64,000 nucleotides of DNA. Origin: Xanthobacteraceae bacterium. GTDB taxonomy: Bacteria; Pseudomonadota; Alphaproteobacteria; Rhizobiales; Xanthobacteraceae. A program made the position numbers and the translations under genes. The notes beneath the pieces are model-generated. The model made no database searches. It was not told the origin of the DNA and was given only the letters and a program-made list of their open reading frames with translations. Position 1 is the stretch's first letter. Each line of letters opens with the position of its first letter. This document shows positions 16,681 through 26,361 of this stretch, piece by piece. The DNA lies in the NCBI GenBank assembly GCA_024508855.1, contig JANINJ010000086.1, forward strand, positions 37,421 to 101,420, in the 5' to 3' direction.

Positions 16681-16871
16681 TCGCCGAATAGCGAGTTCGG
16701 GCAACTCTGTATGCCGAAATGCTTGCGCAATCGGAGCGCCGCAGGTGCCTTGTCGCGCAGATTCGAGCGGAAGATTATGAGTTGAATCTATCGTCTTGTT
16801 TCTAGGTTATTTTCTGGAGTCGTGGCGCTCGGTTTCGGCGCCCGTCTTCACGATCCACATGAGGCTGTCCC

Positions 16872-17324
16872 GTGTCTTCATCCACCCTATCGTCGGCTGC
16901 CGTCAACGACCTCGAAGAAGGTCTTGTTTTGCGTCCGAAGTTCGACGCCAGCGGCCTCGTCACCTGTGTCACCACCGATGCCGATAACGGCGAGGTGCTG
17001 ATGGTTGCGCACATGAACGACGAAGCCTTGCGCAAGACGATCGACAGCGGCGAAGCCTGGTACTTCAGCCGCTCGCGCGGACGGTTATGGCGCAAGGGCG
17101 AAAGCTCCGGGCATGTACAGCGCGTGGTCGAACTGAGGGTGGACTGCGATCAGGACGCCGTCTGGCTCCGCGTGGAGCAGGAAGGCGGCGCGGCGTGCCA
17201 CACCGGTCGGCGCTCGTGCTTCTATCGGGCGGCGGTAAAGGGCGAGGGCAGTAGCGGAAAGTTGGTGCCGGTCGATGCTGACAAGCTGTTCGACCCTGCC
17301 AGCGTTTACGGCAAATCGTCCTGA
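16872..17324 (+). CDS. hisI: Phosphoribosyl-AMP cyclohydrolase
   Basis: A 150-residue single-domain HisI, which opens the purine ring of PR-AMP in histidine synthesis. Motifs: [35 protein letters not shown] and the metal-binding [11 protein letters not shown]. It is not fused to HisE, as usual in alphaproteobacteria. It starts at GTG. No other his gene is near, so it stands apart from the main his clusters. Confidence 0.97.
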   Translation: MSSSTLSSAAVNDLEEGLVLRPKFDASGLVTCVTTDADNGEVLMVAHMNDEALRKTIDSGEAWYFSRSRGRLWRKGESSGHVQRVVELRVDCDQDAVWLRVEQEGGAACHTGRRSCFYRAAVKGEGSSGKLVPVDADKLFDPASVYGKSS

Positions 17325-17527
17325 GCAATGGGCGCTAAGTGCCCTGCCACCCATTTCCTTTAACCCGGCATTAACCATAATCGCCCACCCTGCTCAGGGG
17401 TTGTGTATACGGCCCCCGCAGCGAATGCGTGCCGTTTGGGAGAACGACCGACTTCGGATGCGATGACAGCGGCGCGTTTCGCGCCGGGACGCGAGCGGTC
17501 GTTTCGCGGGGAGCGGGGCACCACGGC

Positions 17528-18526
17528 ATGACGTTCGACGCAGCAAGCGCATCCACACCTGCCGGGCTGTCGTCCTCGCGCGTCCGCGTCGCCGGCGCCA
17601 TCCAGCAGGCGGCCAACGTCACCGGTACGAGCTTCGAATACCTGCTCGCCACCGCGAAGATGGAATCCAATTTCAATCCCAGCGCCACGGCGTCGACTTC
17701 GTCGGCGCGCGGGCTGTTTCAATTCATCGACCAGACCTGGCTCGGGACGGTGAAGGAAGCCGGTCCGGCACTCGGCTACGGCCAATATGCCGATGCGATT
17801 TCGAGATCGCCGTCCGGAACATATTCGGTCAGCGATCCCGGTGCCCGCAAGGCAATCCTCAACCTGCGCGACGACCCCACCGCCAACGCCGCGATGGCCG
17901 GCGTGTTGACGCACTCCAACAGTTTCAAGCTGATCGGTCAGATCGGTCGCCGGCCGACCGATGCCGAACTCTACATGGCGCATTTCATGGGCGTCGGCGG
18001 CGCCAGCAAGCTGATCACTAATGCCCAGAACAATCCGCAGGCCAGCGGCGCCAGCCTTTTCCCGAACGCGGCGGCGGCTAACCGCTCCATCTTTTACGAT
18101 CAGGGCGGCCGCGCGCGAACCGTGTCGGAAGTCTATTCGGTGTTGACGTCGCGCTACGCAAACGCGGCGAACTCGAGCGCGACCCGTACGGCGATGGCGG
18201 CAGTCGGCGCCACGCCTTCGAGCGTCGCGGCGCCTGTTCAACTGGCGTCGGCCAGCGCGCCGGTGGACAACGCGGCCTATCTCGCCAGCTTTCCGGATGT
18301 GCGCTCGACGGCGCGGACGACAGTCGCAACGCAGCAGAACATCTCGTTCCGCACCCTGTTCCACGCCGGGGCGCGGTCCGAGCCCGTTTCGCCAGCCGTG
18401 CAGCAATTATGGGCGAACGGCGGAACGCAGGCGGGCACGTCGCCAACCAGTGCGGCGACGCCGGAGGTTCGTGCGACGCAACCGTTCGACCTGTTCAGCG
18501 ATCGCGCCGGCACTTTCAGCGGCTGA
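17528..18526 (+). CDS. Lytic transglycosylase (SLT domain), C-terminal low-complexity tail
   Basis: A 332-residue protein with a soluble lytic transglycosylase-like domain in residues about 20-185; the catalytic glutamate is Glu46 in TAKMESNFNPSA, followed by SARGLFQFIDQTW. The rest is Ala/Ser/Thr-rich with no domain. No clear signal peptide is present, as in related flagellum-associated or Sec-independent transglycosylases. ATG 17528 follows a purine-rich GGGAGCGGGG; a GTG at 17429 is possible but adds an unlikely Arg/Gly-rich stretch. The DUF2336 gene follows on the same strand. Confidence 0.85.
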   Translation: MTFDAASASTPAGLSSSRVRVAGAIQQAANVTGTSFEYLLATAKMESNFNPSATASTSSARGLFQFIDQTWLGTVKEAGPALGYGQYADAISRSPSGTYSVSDPGARKAILNLRDDPTANAAMAGVLTHSNSFKLIGQIGRRPTDAELYMAHFMGVGGASKLITNAQNNPQASGASLFPNAAAANRSIFYDQGGRARTVSEVYSVLTSRYANAANSSATRTAMAAVGATPSSVAAPVQLASASAPVDNAAYLASFPDVRSTARTTVATQQNISFRTLFHAGARSEPVSPAVQQLWANGGTQAGTSPTSAATPEVRATQPFDLFSDRAGTFSG

Positions 18527-18672
18527 CGCATTTTGTGCCCGCCGCTGGCATTAATGAAACGCCAGTCGATGCAGGCAGTTATGGTGAACCCTTTGTTAAG
18601 CGTCATGGTTTATTTTGTGTGACAGGGCGCCGCGTCGCGATGCCGTCTCCTGTCGCGTAAGCCGGAACAACC

Positions 18673-19848
18673 ATGATCGTTCGGCAGTTCATTTCCTGGG
18701 TCCGCACTGCACCTGCCGGCGAGCGCGCCGATGCCACCCGATCGCTCGCGCGCGCGTGGCTGATTTCCAATCTCTCCGAAGACGATCGCGCAGCCGCCGA
18801 AGGCGCGCTGCTGATGCTGCTGGACGATCCGTCGCCGCTGGTGCGGCAGGCGATGGCCGAAGTGTTCGCCCGCAGTGTGGATGCGCCGCCGGCGATCGTG
18901 CAGGCGCTGTCGCTGGATCAGGCCTCCGTTGCGCTTCCCGTTCTGGAATATTCGCCACTGCTCATCGATGCAGACCTCGTCGATCTGGTAGCGACAGGTA
19001 ATAGCGACGTGCAATGTGCAATAGCGCGCCGGCGAAACCTTCCCAGTTCGGTGTCGGCAGCGATTGCAGAAGTCGGCTCGCCCGCATCTGCACTGGAACT
19101 GATCGAAAATCCGCAGGCGCTGCTGGCGCCGTTCTCCTGGCACCGTATCGTCGAACGTCACGGCCATCTTGCAGCGATCCGCGAGTCGATGCTGGCGCTG
19201 GACGATCTTCCGGCCGCGACGCGGCTGGCGCTCGTTGCAAAGTTGTCCGATACGCTCGCGCAATTCGTCGTGGCGCGGCAATGGCTGAGCGCCGATCGGG
19301 CCGAGCGGATCGTGACCGACGCGCGTGACCGATCGGCGGTGAACGTCGCAACGCGATCGCGCGGCGAAGACATGCAAGGACTTGTCGGGCATCTGCGAGC
19401 TACCGGGCAGCTCTCGGCGGGGTTGATCCTGCGTGCATTGTTGTCGGGCAATCTCGAACTGTTCGATCAGGCGCTGGCCGAATTGTCGGGACTTCCGCAA
19501 AGCCGGGTGGCGGCACTGCTTTACGATCGCGGCGGAGCCAGCGTGACGGCACTGTTGGCGCGCGCCGGCTTGCCGGAATCCACTTTCCCGGCGTTTCAGG
19601 CGGCGCTCGAGGCTACGCACGAGATCGGCTTCGTGGGAACGGTCGGCGGCGCTGCTCGGTTGCGCCGGCGAATGGTCGAGCGGGTGCTGACGCGCTGCGA
19701 GACTGATGAAGATGTTTCAGAGCCGTTGTTGATCCTGCTGCGCCGTTTCGCAACGGAATCGGCGCGCGAGGAAGCCCGTGTGTTCTGCGACGAACTGGTG
19801 GCCGACGAGATCGAGATCGAGTCGGGTCATCAACGTATCGCAGCGTGA
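18673..19848 (+). CDS. DUF2336 protein (helical repeat)
   Basis: A 391-residue all-helical soluble protein of the DUF2336 family (PF10098), restricted largely to alphaproteobacteria. The N-terminal half has HEAT-like repeats, for example LLMLLDDPSPLVRQAMAEVFA and VLEYSPLLIDADLVDLVATG (parts quoted). Function is unknown. The family often sits with receiver-domain and Hpt genes, as here with the convergent pair at 19951-21094, which hints at a role in signal transduction. Confidence 0.8.
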   Translation: MIVRQFISWVRTAPAGERADATRSLARAWLISNLSEDDRAAAEGALLMLLDDPSPLVRQAMAEVFARSVDAPPAIVQALSLDQASVALPVLEYSPLLIDADLVDLVATGNSDVQCAIARRRNLPSSVSAAIAEVGSPASALELIENPQALLAPFSWHRIVERHGHLAAIRESMLALDDLPAATRLALVAKLSDTLAQFVVARQWLSADRAERIVTDARDRSAVNVATRSRGEDMQGLVGHLRATGQLSAGLILRALLSGNLELFDQALAELSGLPQSRVAALLYDRGGASVTALLARAGLPESTFPAFQAALEATHEIGFVGTVGGAARLRRRMVERVLTRCETDEDVSEPLLILLRRFATESAREEARVFCDELVADEIEIESGHQRIAA

Positions 19849-19894
19849 TTGCAGGGCCTTACGGCTATTTCTTCAACGCGACATGCAAGCAATA

Positions 19895-19921
19895 GGAAAA
19901 TGGCCGGGATATCCCGGCCAT
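19895..19921 (-). terminator. Terminator of the Hpt/receiver operon
   Basis: A 22-nt perfect palindrome (ATGGCCGGGAT at 19900-19910 with its complement at 19911-19921) is followed on the minus strand by TTTTCC. It lies between the convergent DUF2336 and Hpt genes and best fits the minus-strand operon. Confidence 0.6.
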
Positions 19922-19950
19922 GATGTAGGGCGCGCTCGCAGAATCCCCGG

Positions 19951-20529
19951 CTATTCTCCGGGAACGATGCTCGGTGCAAGGATGGCTTCGAGATGTTCGG
20001 GGCGATCGTGATTGACTGCGGTCAGGTATTCATCCGCGACACCGCGCAGACGCTTGCTCAATTCGTTTGCGACGCCGATCCTTTGAATGCTGGACTGCTC
20101 TCGGATGATCGCCTGGATAGCATTGATGTGATGCGCGATCAGTTCGGCGGGCACCTTTGCGAGATCCGGTGCGTGCTCGATGATGCGGCAGAGGCTTTCG
20201 GCTGCGGCGGCTGCGGCCGGATATCCGAACGTCGCGGCGTCGCCTTTGATATCGTGCGCGGCGCGAAACAGTTCATCCCGCGCCAACGCCGAAAAGCCAT
20301 CCTTGAGGATGGCGGCATGCGCGGAGGCGAGGCGGTCGCATTCGATCGACATCCAGTTGTCGAACTCGCCCGACAGGTCCTCAAGTGCCTTTTCGGCCCG
20401 TGCGACCGGATCGTCGAGATCCTTGTCCTCGACGTAACGCAGCACACCGCGTAGCGGATTGGGCTGGGTGATAACGTGATGGTCGGGGAATGTTTTGACC
20501 TGCACCGCGGGCGGCTTTTCCTTGGCCAT
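19951..20529 (-). CDS. Hpt-domain phosphotransfer protein
   Basis: A 192-residue helical protein with a histidine phosphotransfer domain; the phospho-accepting residue is His92 in RAAHDIKGDAATFGYP. It would relay phosphate between a hybrid kinase and a receiver. It lies 19 bp downstream of the receiver gene at 20549-21094 and is probably its direct partner in one operon. The N-terminal 40 residues are unconserved. No kinase is encoded here. Confidence 0.85.
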   Translation of the reverse strand: MAKEKPPAVQVKTFPDHHVITQPNPLRGVLRYVEDKDLDDPVARAEKALEDLSGEFDNWMSIECDRLASAHAAILKDGFSALARDELFRAAHDIKGDAATFGYPAAAAAAESLCRIIEHAPDLAKVPAELIAHHINAIQAIIREQSSIQRIGVANELSKRLRGVADEYLTAVNHDRPEHLEAILAPSIVPGE

Positions 20530-20548
20530 GATCTGATCCTTTGCGGAG

Positions 20549-21094
20549 TTAGCCGGGGATGCGGGCCTTATCGAGCAGCGAGGGCTGCTGCATCACTTCC
20601 ATTTCGCCACCGGTGCGGCGCTCGGGACCGACGTAGGAATTGTTGGTATTGCGACGGCGATCGGGGCCGAAATAGTTCTTGGTCTTGATGAACGGGCGCG
20701 GGTTGGCGACGACATTCATGATGCGCTGATACAGGCCCTTCGCGGAAATCGGTTTCGCGAGAAATTCGGTGACGCCGGCATCGCGCGCCATGGTGACGCG
20801 GCGTTTCTCGGAATGCCCGGTGAGCATGATGATCGGCGCGTACGGGTTGCCGTTGGCTTCCGGCTGCCGGATCATCTGCGCAAGCTCGAGGCCGTCGAAG
20901 ATCGGCATCGACCAGTCGGTGATGACGATATCCGGCACGTAGTGACTGAACATTTCGAGCGCGGTAGCGCCGTCTTCGGATTCATAAACCTCGCGGGCGC
21001 CGAACGAATGCAGCAGGGTGCGCAGGATGCGACGCATATGTGCGTTGTCATCGCAGACGAGAAACCGCAGCTTGTTGAAATCAATACGATACAT
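20549..21094 (-). CDS. CheY-like single-domain response regulator
   Basis: A 181-residue protein with one receiver domain (residues about 9-130): acidic pair Asp15-Asp16, phospho-acceptor Asp60 in VITDWSMP, switch Thr in IMLTGHS and Lys in EFLAKPI. The 45-residue tail carries two related motifs, GPDRRRN and GPERRTG, found in a group of alphaproteobacterial receivers. There is no DNA-binding domain, so output is by protein contact. It is the first gene of a two-gene operon with the Hpt protein. Confidence 0.9.
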   Translation of the reverse strand: MYRIDFNKLRFLVCDDNAHMRRILRTLLHSFGAREVYESEDGATALEMFSHYVPDIVITDWSMPIFDGLELAQMIRQPEANGNPYAPIIMLTGHSEKRRVTMARDAGVTEFLAKPISAKGLYQRIMNVVANPRPFIKTKNYFGPDRRRNTNNSYVGPERRTGGEMEVMQQPSLLDKARIPG

Positions 21095-21300
21095 AATCGG
21101 CCCGGATACCCGCGAAGCCGGCGACGGCCGGTATACCTCGCGTTAACTATATCCAGCCGTCGTTAATGAATAGTTGAAAGCGGCCGACGCAACCAAGAGC
21201 CTGCTGAGTCCAAGTTTACGCGACGACATCACCCATCGAGGCTCGTTCGCGCTCTCACTTCGGGGCGACGGCTTCTAATTCAAGCGCCGCTCGTCCCACG

Positions 21301-22080
21301 TTAGAAATTGAACTGCTCGCTGAGGATGCGTTCTTCGAGGCTGTGGCCTGGATCGAACAGCATGCGCATCGAGATCGTCCTGTCGGACAGCACCTCGACA
21401 CGGCTGACGTCGCGCGCCTCGTCGTGGTCCGCCACGGCGGCGACCGGCCGCTTGTCGCTTTCCAGCACTTCGATCACCACGAAGGCCGAGTTCGGCAGCA
21501 ATGCACCGCGCCAGCGGCGGGGGCGGAAGGCGCTGATTGGCGTCAGGGCGAGCAGGGCGGCGTTGATCGGCAGGATCGGTCCCTGTGCCGAGAGATTGTA
21601 GGCGGTCGAGCCGGCCGGTGTCGCCACCATGACGCCATCAGCGACCAACTCGGGCATGCGCTCGCGCTCGTCGATCAGGATGCGCAGGCGTGCCGCCTGG
21701 TGGGTCTGACGGAAGACGGAGACCTCATTGATCGCGTGATGGATGTGAACATCGCCACGGATATCGGTCGCACGCATCAAGAGCGGGTGGATCACGGTGT
21801 CGCGCGCTGCCGCGAGACGCGCATATAGATCCTCGGACCGGTACTCGTTCATCAGGAAGCCGACCGTGCCGCGGTGCATGCCGTAGATCGGCTTTCCGGA
21901 ACGCATGTTCTGGTGCAGCGTCTGCAGCATCAGCCCGTCGCCGCCGAGCGCGACGATGACGTCAGCCTTGGCGGGCGAATGGTTGCCGTAGGTTTTCACC
22001 AATGCGGCGAGCGCCTGCTGCGCCTCCGCGCTGGGACTCGCGACGAAGGCGATCCGTTCGTATCGCGCGGGAGAGGTCAT
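21301..22080 (-). CDS. nadK: NAD kinase
   Basis: A 259-residue ATP-NAD kinase making NADP. The GGDG motif is in [23 protein letters not shown] and the glycine-rich [18 protein letters not shown] complete the active site. ATG 22080 begins the conserved domain ([14 protein letters not shown]); a longer frame upstream is not needed. It appears monocistronic. Confidence 0.96.
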   Translation of the reverse strand: MTSPARYERIAFVASPSAEAQQALAALVKTYGNHSPAKADVIVALGGDGLMLQTLHQNMRSGKPIYGMHRGTVGFLMNEYRSEDLYARLAAARDTVIHPLLMRATDIRGDVHIHHAINEVSVFRQTHQAARLRILIDERERMPELVADGVMVATPAGSTAYNLSAQGPILPINAALLALTPISAFRPRRWRGALLPNSAFVVIEVLESDKRPVAAVADHDEARDVSRVEVLSDRTISMRMLFDPGHSLEERILSEQFNF

Positions 22081-22295
22081 GAAGCGTGGGCCTTTGCGGC
22101 ATCTGCGAGAACGAGAGACGGCGTCATATGCCTGACCGTCTATACGACCTGTCACGGGCTTGTCGAGCCGGCAATTATGAAGGAGCCATGGGAGGTGTCG
22201 AGTGTGTCAGGCGCGGATGGTTACCCGGCAAGGAAAAGCCGGCGCAGGTCCGATCGGTGCGCCGGCATCCAGATTGGCGAATTGCTGCCCGAATG

Positions 22296-22853
22296 TCAGT
22301 AGACCAAGCCTGTGCCCGGCGCCTTTTCCAGCGCGGCGGCCAGCGATTTGTATTCCGCGCAGTCGGTCCCGCACAGCGCGCCGATCCGGGTCAAATGATA
22401 CTGCGCCTGCTCGCGGTTGCCCTGTTCGATCTGCCACAGCCCGTAATATTGCCAGGTACGAACGTGGTTGGGATCAGCCTTGAGCGCGCGTTCGTACCAG
22501 ACTTGCGACAATTGATAGTTGCCGAGCTTGCGGTACGAATAGCCGATCAGATTGGCAACGTCGGCGCGATCGTCGTGACCCAGCGCCTTCAGTTGATCGA
22601 TCGCCGCGGCATAGTCGTGGCCGTCGTAGATCGTGGTGTAGGCGTTGCGGTAGCCCTGAAGGAAGGCCGGGTCGTCGGCGCTCGAATGTTTCTTCTTGGA
22701 TTTCTTGGTGTCCTTGGGGGCAGATTTGCTGCTCGGCGGAGGCGGCGAGGGCTCGTCGGACCCTGCCGCAAAGGCCGGGGTAAAGGACGACGGTGCAGCC
22801 AGCGCCAGCGTCAAAGCCGCGGCGGCCAGCCATTTGATCGCGGATATGCTCAT
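22296..22853 (-). CDS. Exported TPR protein
   Basis: A 185-residue protein with a signal peptide (residues 1-29, ending AFAA), a Pro/Ser/Lys-rich linker, then two to three TPR-like helical pairs (IDQLKALGHDDRADVANLIGY and WYERALKADPNHVRTWQYYG in part). A Cys pair CGTDC near the end could form a disulfide in the periplasm. ATG 22853 has GGAGGA directly upstream. Likely a periplasmic scaffold; partner unknown. Confidence 0.82.
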   Translation of the reverse strand: MSISAIKWLAAAALTLALAAPSSFTPAFAAGSDEPSPPPPSSKSAPKDTKKSKKKHSSADDPAFLQGYRNAYTTIYDGHDYAAAIDQLKALGHDDRADVANLIGYSYRKLGNYQLSQVWYERALKADPNHVRTWQYYGLWQIEQGNREQAQYHLTRIGALCGTDCAEYKSLAAALEKAPGTGLVY

Positions 22854-23149
22854 GCTTCCTCCTGTTCGGACGGGGGCGGTCGCGTGCAATACCTTTCAAA
22901 CATTCCAACCGGGCCGATATTCCATCACGATCGGGCCAGGGTGTCACGAAATTTGACGGGGCGGTCGGGCCACGACAGGCGAATGCCGCCGAGTCTCGTC
23001 ACCGGATCATGACCAAGAATTCATCAAGATGAACGCAGTCCATCCTCGCGCTTCAGGATGGGTTCAGCGCGGCTCGCCTAACATCCACACATGATCGACG
23101 AGCCCGGCCATCCGACCGGTCAACTTCGTGATCGAACAGGAGATGACCA

Positions 23150-23380
23150 ATGTTCAAGACGATTTCAGCTGCGCTGCTCGCCGTTTCCATGCTCGCCGCT
23201 CCCGCGATGGCGACGGGCATTGCCCACAAGGCGCCTGCGACCAAATCCATTATCTTCAATGGCAAGCACGTCGGTCCGAGCGTTCTCAATGCGCACGCCC
23301 GGATGAAGAAGCATTACGTTCGCCATCATCGGCATCATGTCGTGAAGAAGGTGCACGTTCGTCGTGGACACCGCCACTAA
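23150..23380 (+). CDS. Small exported His-rich basic protein
   Basis: A 76-residue precursor: signal peptide to about residue 21 (SMLAAPAMA) and a mature part of about 55 residues that ends in a His/Arg/Lys-rich tail (HYVRHHRHHVVKKVHVRRGH). Such small periplasmic proteins are common in Bradyrhizobium relatives; metal binding is plausible but unproven. Ribosome site AGGAGATG lies just upstream, and a strong terminator follows at 23402-23436. Confidence 0.8.
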   Translation: MFKTISAALLAVSMLAAPAMATGIAHKAPATKSIIFNGKHVGPSVLNAHARMKKHYVRHHRHHVVKKVHVRRGHRH

Positions 23381-23401
23381 TAGCGCTCGCTATTGAACGT
23401 G

Positions 23402-23436
23402 AAAACGCCGTGGCTGCCTTCGCAGTCACGGCGTTT
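23402..23436. terminator. Bidirectional terminator
   Basis: AACGCCGTGGCTGC and GCAGTCACGGCGTT form a 14-bp stem with one mismatch and a CTTC loop, with short T-runs on both sides. It separates the convergent genes at 23150-23380 and 23460-24650. Confidence 0.75.
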
Positions 23437-23459
23437 CCGTCAGGTCTGACGGCCAACCG

Positions 23460-24650
23460 TCAGATGAATTGATCCGCGATGGCGTCGAAGCCGCGCCGCC
23501 AGCATTTGGCGGTTTCCGGATCGAGCGGTATTCCCTCCGATGCCATGCGGATGGCGACCATCTCGGCGTCAGGGTGGATATAGATCCACTGGCCGTGGAT
23601 GCCGAGGGCGCAGAGCACGCCGGCGGTCCGATCGATCTGGTACCACTTGCTCCGATAGCTGGCGCCCGGAAACAGCTCGGCGAATTCACCGCGCGCCCAG
23701 GCAGTGGACGTATCCGTTTCGTTGATATCGTCGATCCACCAGCCGGGCACGACCTGTTGGCCGTTGGCGACGCCACGCCGGCGGATCATCTCGCCGAAGC
23801 GGGCGAGGTCGCGCGGTGTCACGCAAATCCCGCCGGCGGCGCGCATCGCATCGCGCGAATCGACGGTGATATACGCGTCGCGCTCGGCGCCGAGCGGCGT
23901 CCAGAGATACTCGCTGATGATATCGGAAAGCGGTTGATCGCAGGCGCGTTCATACACCCAGCCAAGTACGTCGGTGTTGGTCGAGACATAATGAAACGTC
24001 TCGCCGTGCGGTTGTCCGTTGGGACGCATCGTCGCGAGGAAGCGGCGCACGTCGGTGGTTTGCCGACCCGGCGGCACGGGGTCCCATCCCATCGCGTAGC
24101 GGTAGCGAATGACGTCTCCGTCGGGGTCGTCGTAGTCTTCGGTGAACTGGATGCCGACGACCATATCGAGCAGGTGCCGTACGGTGCAGTCGCCGTACAC
24201 CGACGCTTCCAGTTCTGGAATGTAGTCGATCACGAGATCGTCCGGATCGAGCAGACCGCGATCCGTCAGGATGCCGCCGAGCGCGCCACAGATCGATTTG
24301 CTCACCGAGAATACGATGTGCGGCGTCGTGGCGCTCATTCCGTTGGCGTACCATTCACTGATAATGCGGCCGCATCGCAGCACCACGAGTGCGTCCGTGT
24401 TGGTGGCGCGCAGGACGCGGTGCAACGTGGTCGGTTCGCCGTTGAGTCCTTCGAACTCGGTTTGCCCGATATCCTCGAGACTGTACTCAAGCGGCACGCT
24501 ATGACCTGAGGCAGCGATGTTCGCCGTCGGCAGGAGCCTGCGGACGTTGCGATAGCTCCAGCTATTGAATGGCGATGTTCGCCAGTTCGCCAGCGTCACC
24601 TGCTTGTCCGGCGGAGGCGGAAAACCGGTCATCAAGTCATTCGCGATCAT
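23460..24650 (-). CDS. Serine hydrolase, class C beta-lactamase fold (NylB-like)
   Basis: A 396-residue cytoplasmic hydrolase. Catalytic motifs are SVSK (Ser115-Lys118) and Tyr221 in FHYVSTNTD. The spacing is close to that of 6-aminohexanoate-dimer hydrolase NylB (Ser112, Lys115, Tyr215), and the N-terminal layout (PFNSWSYRNVRRLLPTANI) is also NylB-like. Likely an esterase or amidase; the substrate is unknown. No signal peptide is seen. Confidence 0.88.
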   Translation of the reverse strand: MIANDLMTGFPPPPDKQVTLANWRTSPFNSWSYRNVRRLLPTANIAASGHSVPLEYSLEDIGQTEFEGLNGEPTTLHRVLRATNTDALVVLRCGRIISEWYANGMSATTPHIVFSVSKSICGALGGILTDRGLLDPDDLVIDYIPELEASVYGDCTVRHLLDMVVGIQFTEDYDDPDGDVIRYRYAMGWDPVPPGRQTTDVRRFLATMRPNGQPHGETFHYVSTNTDVLGWVYERACDQPLSDIISEYLWTPLGAERDAYITVDSRDAMRAAGGICVTPRDLARFGEMIRRRGVANGQQVVPGWWIDDINETDTSTAWARGEFAELFPGASYRSKWYQIDRTAGVLCALGIHGQWIYIHPDAEMVAIRMASEGIPLDPETAKCWRRGFDAIADQFI

Positions 24651-24942
24651 GCTTGTTTCAATCCCCGTTCGTCTTGTTCATGCGGGCCGCTTGCAACGCT
24701 ACAATCGCAAGTGGTGCCCGTAATTACTATGCCATCTGCCGAACGGAAGGAACCGGATTGAAAGGCCCCATCTGGCCGGTCGCAGTCGGGAGTTGCCCCT
24801 CACCAATTCGTGTCCATTTGAACCGGATATGTTCCTGAAAAGACATAGATACGTACCATCGCTGCTTTTTGTTCGCCGCCAAGCAACCAAATTGACGCCA
24901 CGGTGTTTGAACACGTTGGCAGGGCTAACAAGGGGACACTCT

Positions 24943-25656
24943 ATGAAAAAGTTTCTGTTTGCCGCGGCCGCGACGGTTGCATTGGCTGCACCCGCTGCCG
25001 CTGCCGATTTGCCCCCGCGACCTTACACCAAGGCGCCGCCGGCCTATACGGCACCGGCAGTCGTCTACAACTGGACCGGGTTCTATATCGGTGGCCATCT
25101 CGGGGGTGCCTTCGCCGGCGACAGCAGCCTGCAGGGCAGCGATGGCCGCTTCCTCGGCGGTGTACAGGGCGGCTACGACTATCAGTTCGCCAACAACTGG
25201 GTGATGGGTCTCGAAGCGAATTACAGCTGGCTCGGATCGAGCAATTCGGGCGTCACGTTTCCGGGTGGTACGATCGTCTCCGGCAATAACAACGGTCTCG
25301 GCTCGGTTACCGGTCGCCTCGGTTATGCTTGGGGTCCGACCTTGCTGTACGCCAAAGGCGGTTATGCATGGCGCGACCGCAATCTCGACGTGAGCCTCGG
25401 CGGCGTGCCGCAAGGCTTTGTGACGGAAGGCGATCATAAAGATGGCTACACGATCGGTGCTGGCCTCGAATATATGTTCGCACCGAACTGGTCGGCGAAA
25501 GTTGAGTATCAGTACTACAACTTCGGAAAGACCACGTTCACCGACAGCACATCGCCGGAAATCATCGGCTCCAGCTTCCGCAATGACGAGCACACCATCA
25601 AGGCCGGTTTGAATTACCGGTTCGGCTGGGGCGGGCCGGCGGCCAGCAACTATTAA
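24943..25656 (+). CDS. Outer membrane beta-barrel protein (Omp25/31 type)
   Basis: A 237-residue precursor: signal peptide (residues 1-21, ending AAAA before DLPPRPY), the hallmark NWTGFYIGGHLGG, alternating beta strands and a C-terminal aromatic strand (AGLNYRFGWG). It belongs to the small OmpA-like/Omp25 barrels abundant in Rhizobiales. The ribosome site is AAGGGGA and a canonical terminator follows, so this is a strong single-gene unit. Confidence 0.93.
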   Translation: MKKFLFAAAATVALAAPAAAADLPPRPYTKAPPAYTAPAVVYNWTGFYIGGHLGGAFAGDSSLQGSDGRFLGGVQGGYDYQFANNWVMGLEANYSWLGSSNSGVTFPGGTIVSGNNNGLGSVTGRLGYAWGPTLLYAKGGYAWRDRNLDVSLGGVPQGFVTEGDHKDGYTIGAGLEYMFAPNWSAKVEYQYYNFGKTTFTDSTSPEIIGSSFRNDEHTIKAGLNYRFGWGGPAASNY

Positions 25657-25679
25657 AGCCAGATAGCTTTCTGGACACG

Positions 25680-25709
25680 AAAGGCCGGCGGTTCGCCGGC
25701 CTTTTTTAT
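25680..25709 (+). terminator. Rho-independent terminator of the outer membrane protein gene
   Basis: AAGGCCGGCG and CGCCGGCCTT flank a short GTT loop, followed by a run of T (CTTTTTTATT). Confidence 0.9.
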
Positions 25710-25867
25710 TGGATGTGCATCGAACCCAACACGACCGTTCGACGTTGTAACTCCCCAGCCTGCGCTCCGCTTCCAAGCAGTGAGGGCAGGTTTGTCAATT
25801 CGCACCCCATTCTGGGGCCGTTCGAACCTTGTGGAGGGGGCGCGACCGGGCGTCTAGTTGGAATGTC

Positions 25868-26098
25868 ATGAGTCTCGACTGCAAACAGAAACGTGTCGGC
25901 GTGCGTTGGACATCGGCGGACGTCGACTTGCTCAGGCGGCTTGCAGCTGCAAACACGCCATCGCACGAAATCTGTGAGTTGCTTCGGCGCACGCCAGCCG
26001 CGATTTACAACAAGGCATCCGAGCTCGCGATTTCCATTACGCCGGTTACGCGACGGCCTTACGGCTCATCCAGACAAGCTGCGTCTAACCCTCTCTAG
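25868..26098 (+). CDS. Small Myb/SANT-like helix-turn-helix protein
   Basis: A 76-residue basic protein. RWTSADVDLLRRLAAANTPS followed by EICELLRRTPAAIYNKASEL gives a three-helix arrangement with the W-T-x-x-D-x-x-L-L start typical of SANT/Myb-like modules often seen in rhizobial small proteins. It may bind DNA, but no target is known. ATG 25868 is preferred over an upstream in-frame ATG at 25829. Confidence 0.6.
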   Translation: MSLDCKQKRVGVRWTSADVDLLRRLAAANTPSHEICELLRRTPAAIYNKASELAISITPVTRRPYGSSRQAASNPL

Positions 26099-26109
26099 CC
26101 TAATACCCT

Positions 26110-26361
26110 CTAGGAAGGATCGGCGCCTTCCGCCTGATCGTCATGCAGTTCGAACGCGCCTAGATGGAATTCCGGCGGCGTGTCTTCGTCCACGATTGTT
26201 TTTGCGGGGACAAGCGTAAACGCGGCATGCGGATGGGTTCGCCAGATTGCCAGGTCGTCTTCCGCAATGGTGAGCCAGCCGAACGTAAAAAGATAGCGTC
26301 CGGGTTTTGCCGCATGCCCCACTTGCTGCCAATTGACCTTGCGCGCGGTGATGTCGGTCAT
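26110..26361 (-). CDS. Small conserved protein of unknown function
   Basis: An 83-residue soluble acidic protein (WQQVGHAAKPGRYLFTFGW near the start, with an acidic C-terminal tail). No catalytic motif or membrane segment is visible. It is convergent with the Myb-like gene, 11 bp away. It looks like an alphaproteobacterial family of small hypothetical proteins; function unassigned. Confidence 0.6.
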   Translation of the reverse strand: MTDITARKVNWQQVGHAAKPGRYLFTFGWLTIAEDDLAIWRTHPHAAFTLVPAKTIVDEDTPPEFHLGAFELHDDQAEGADPS

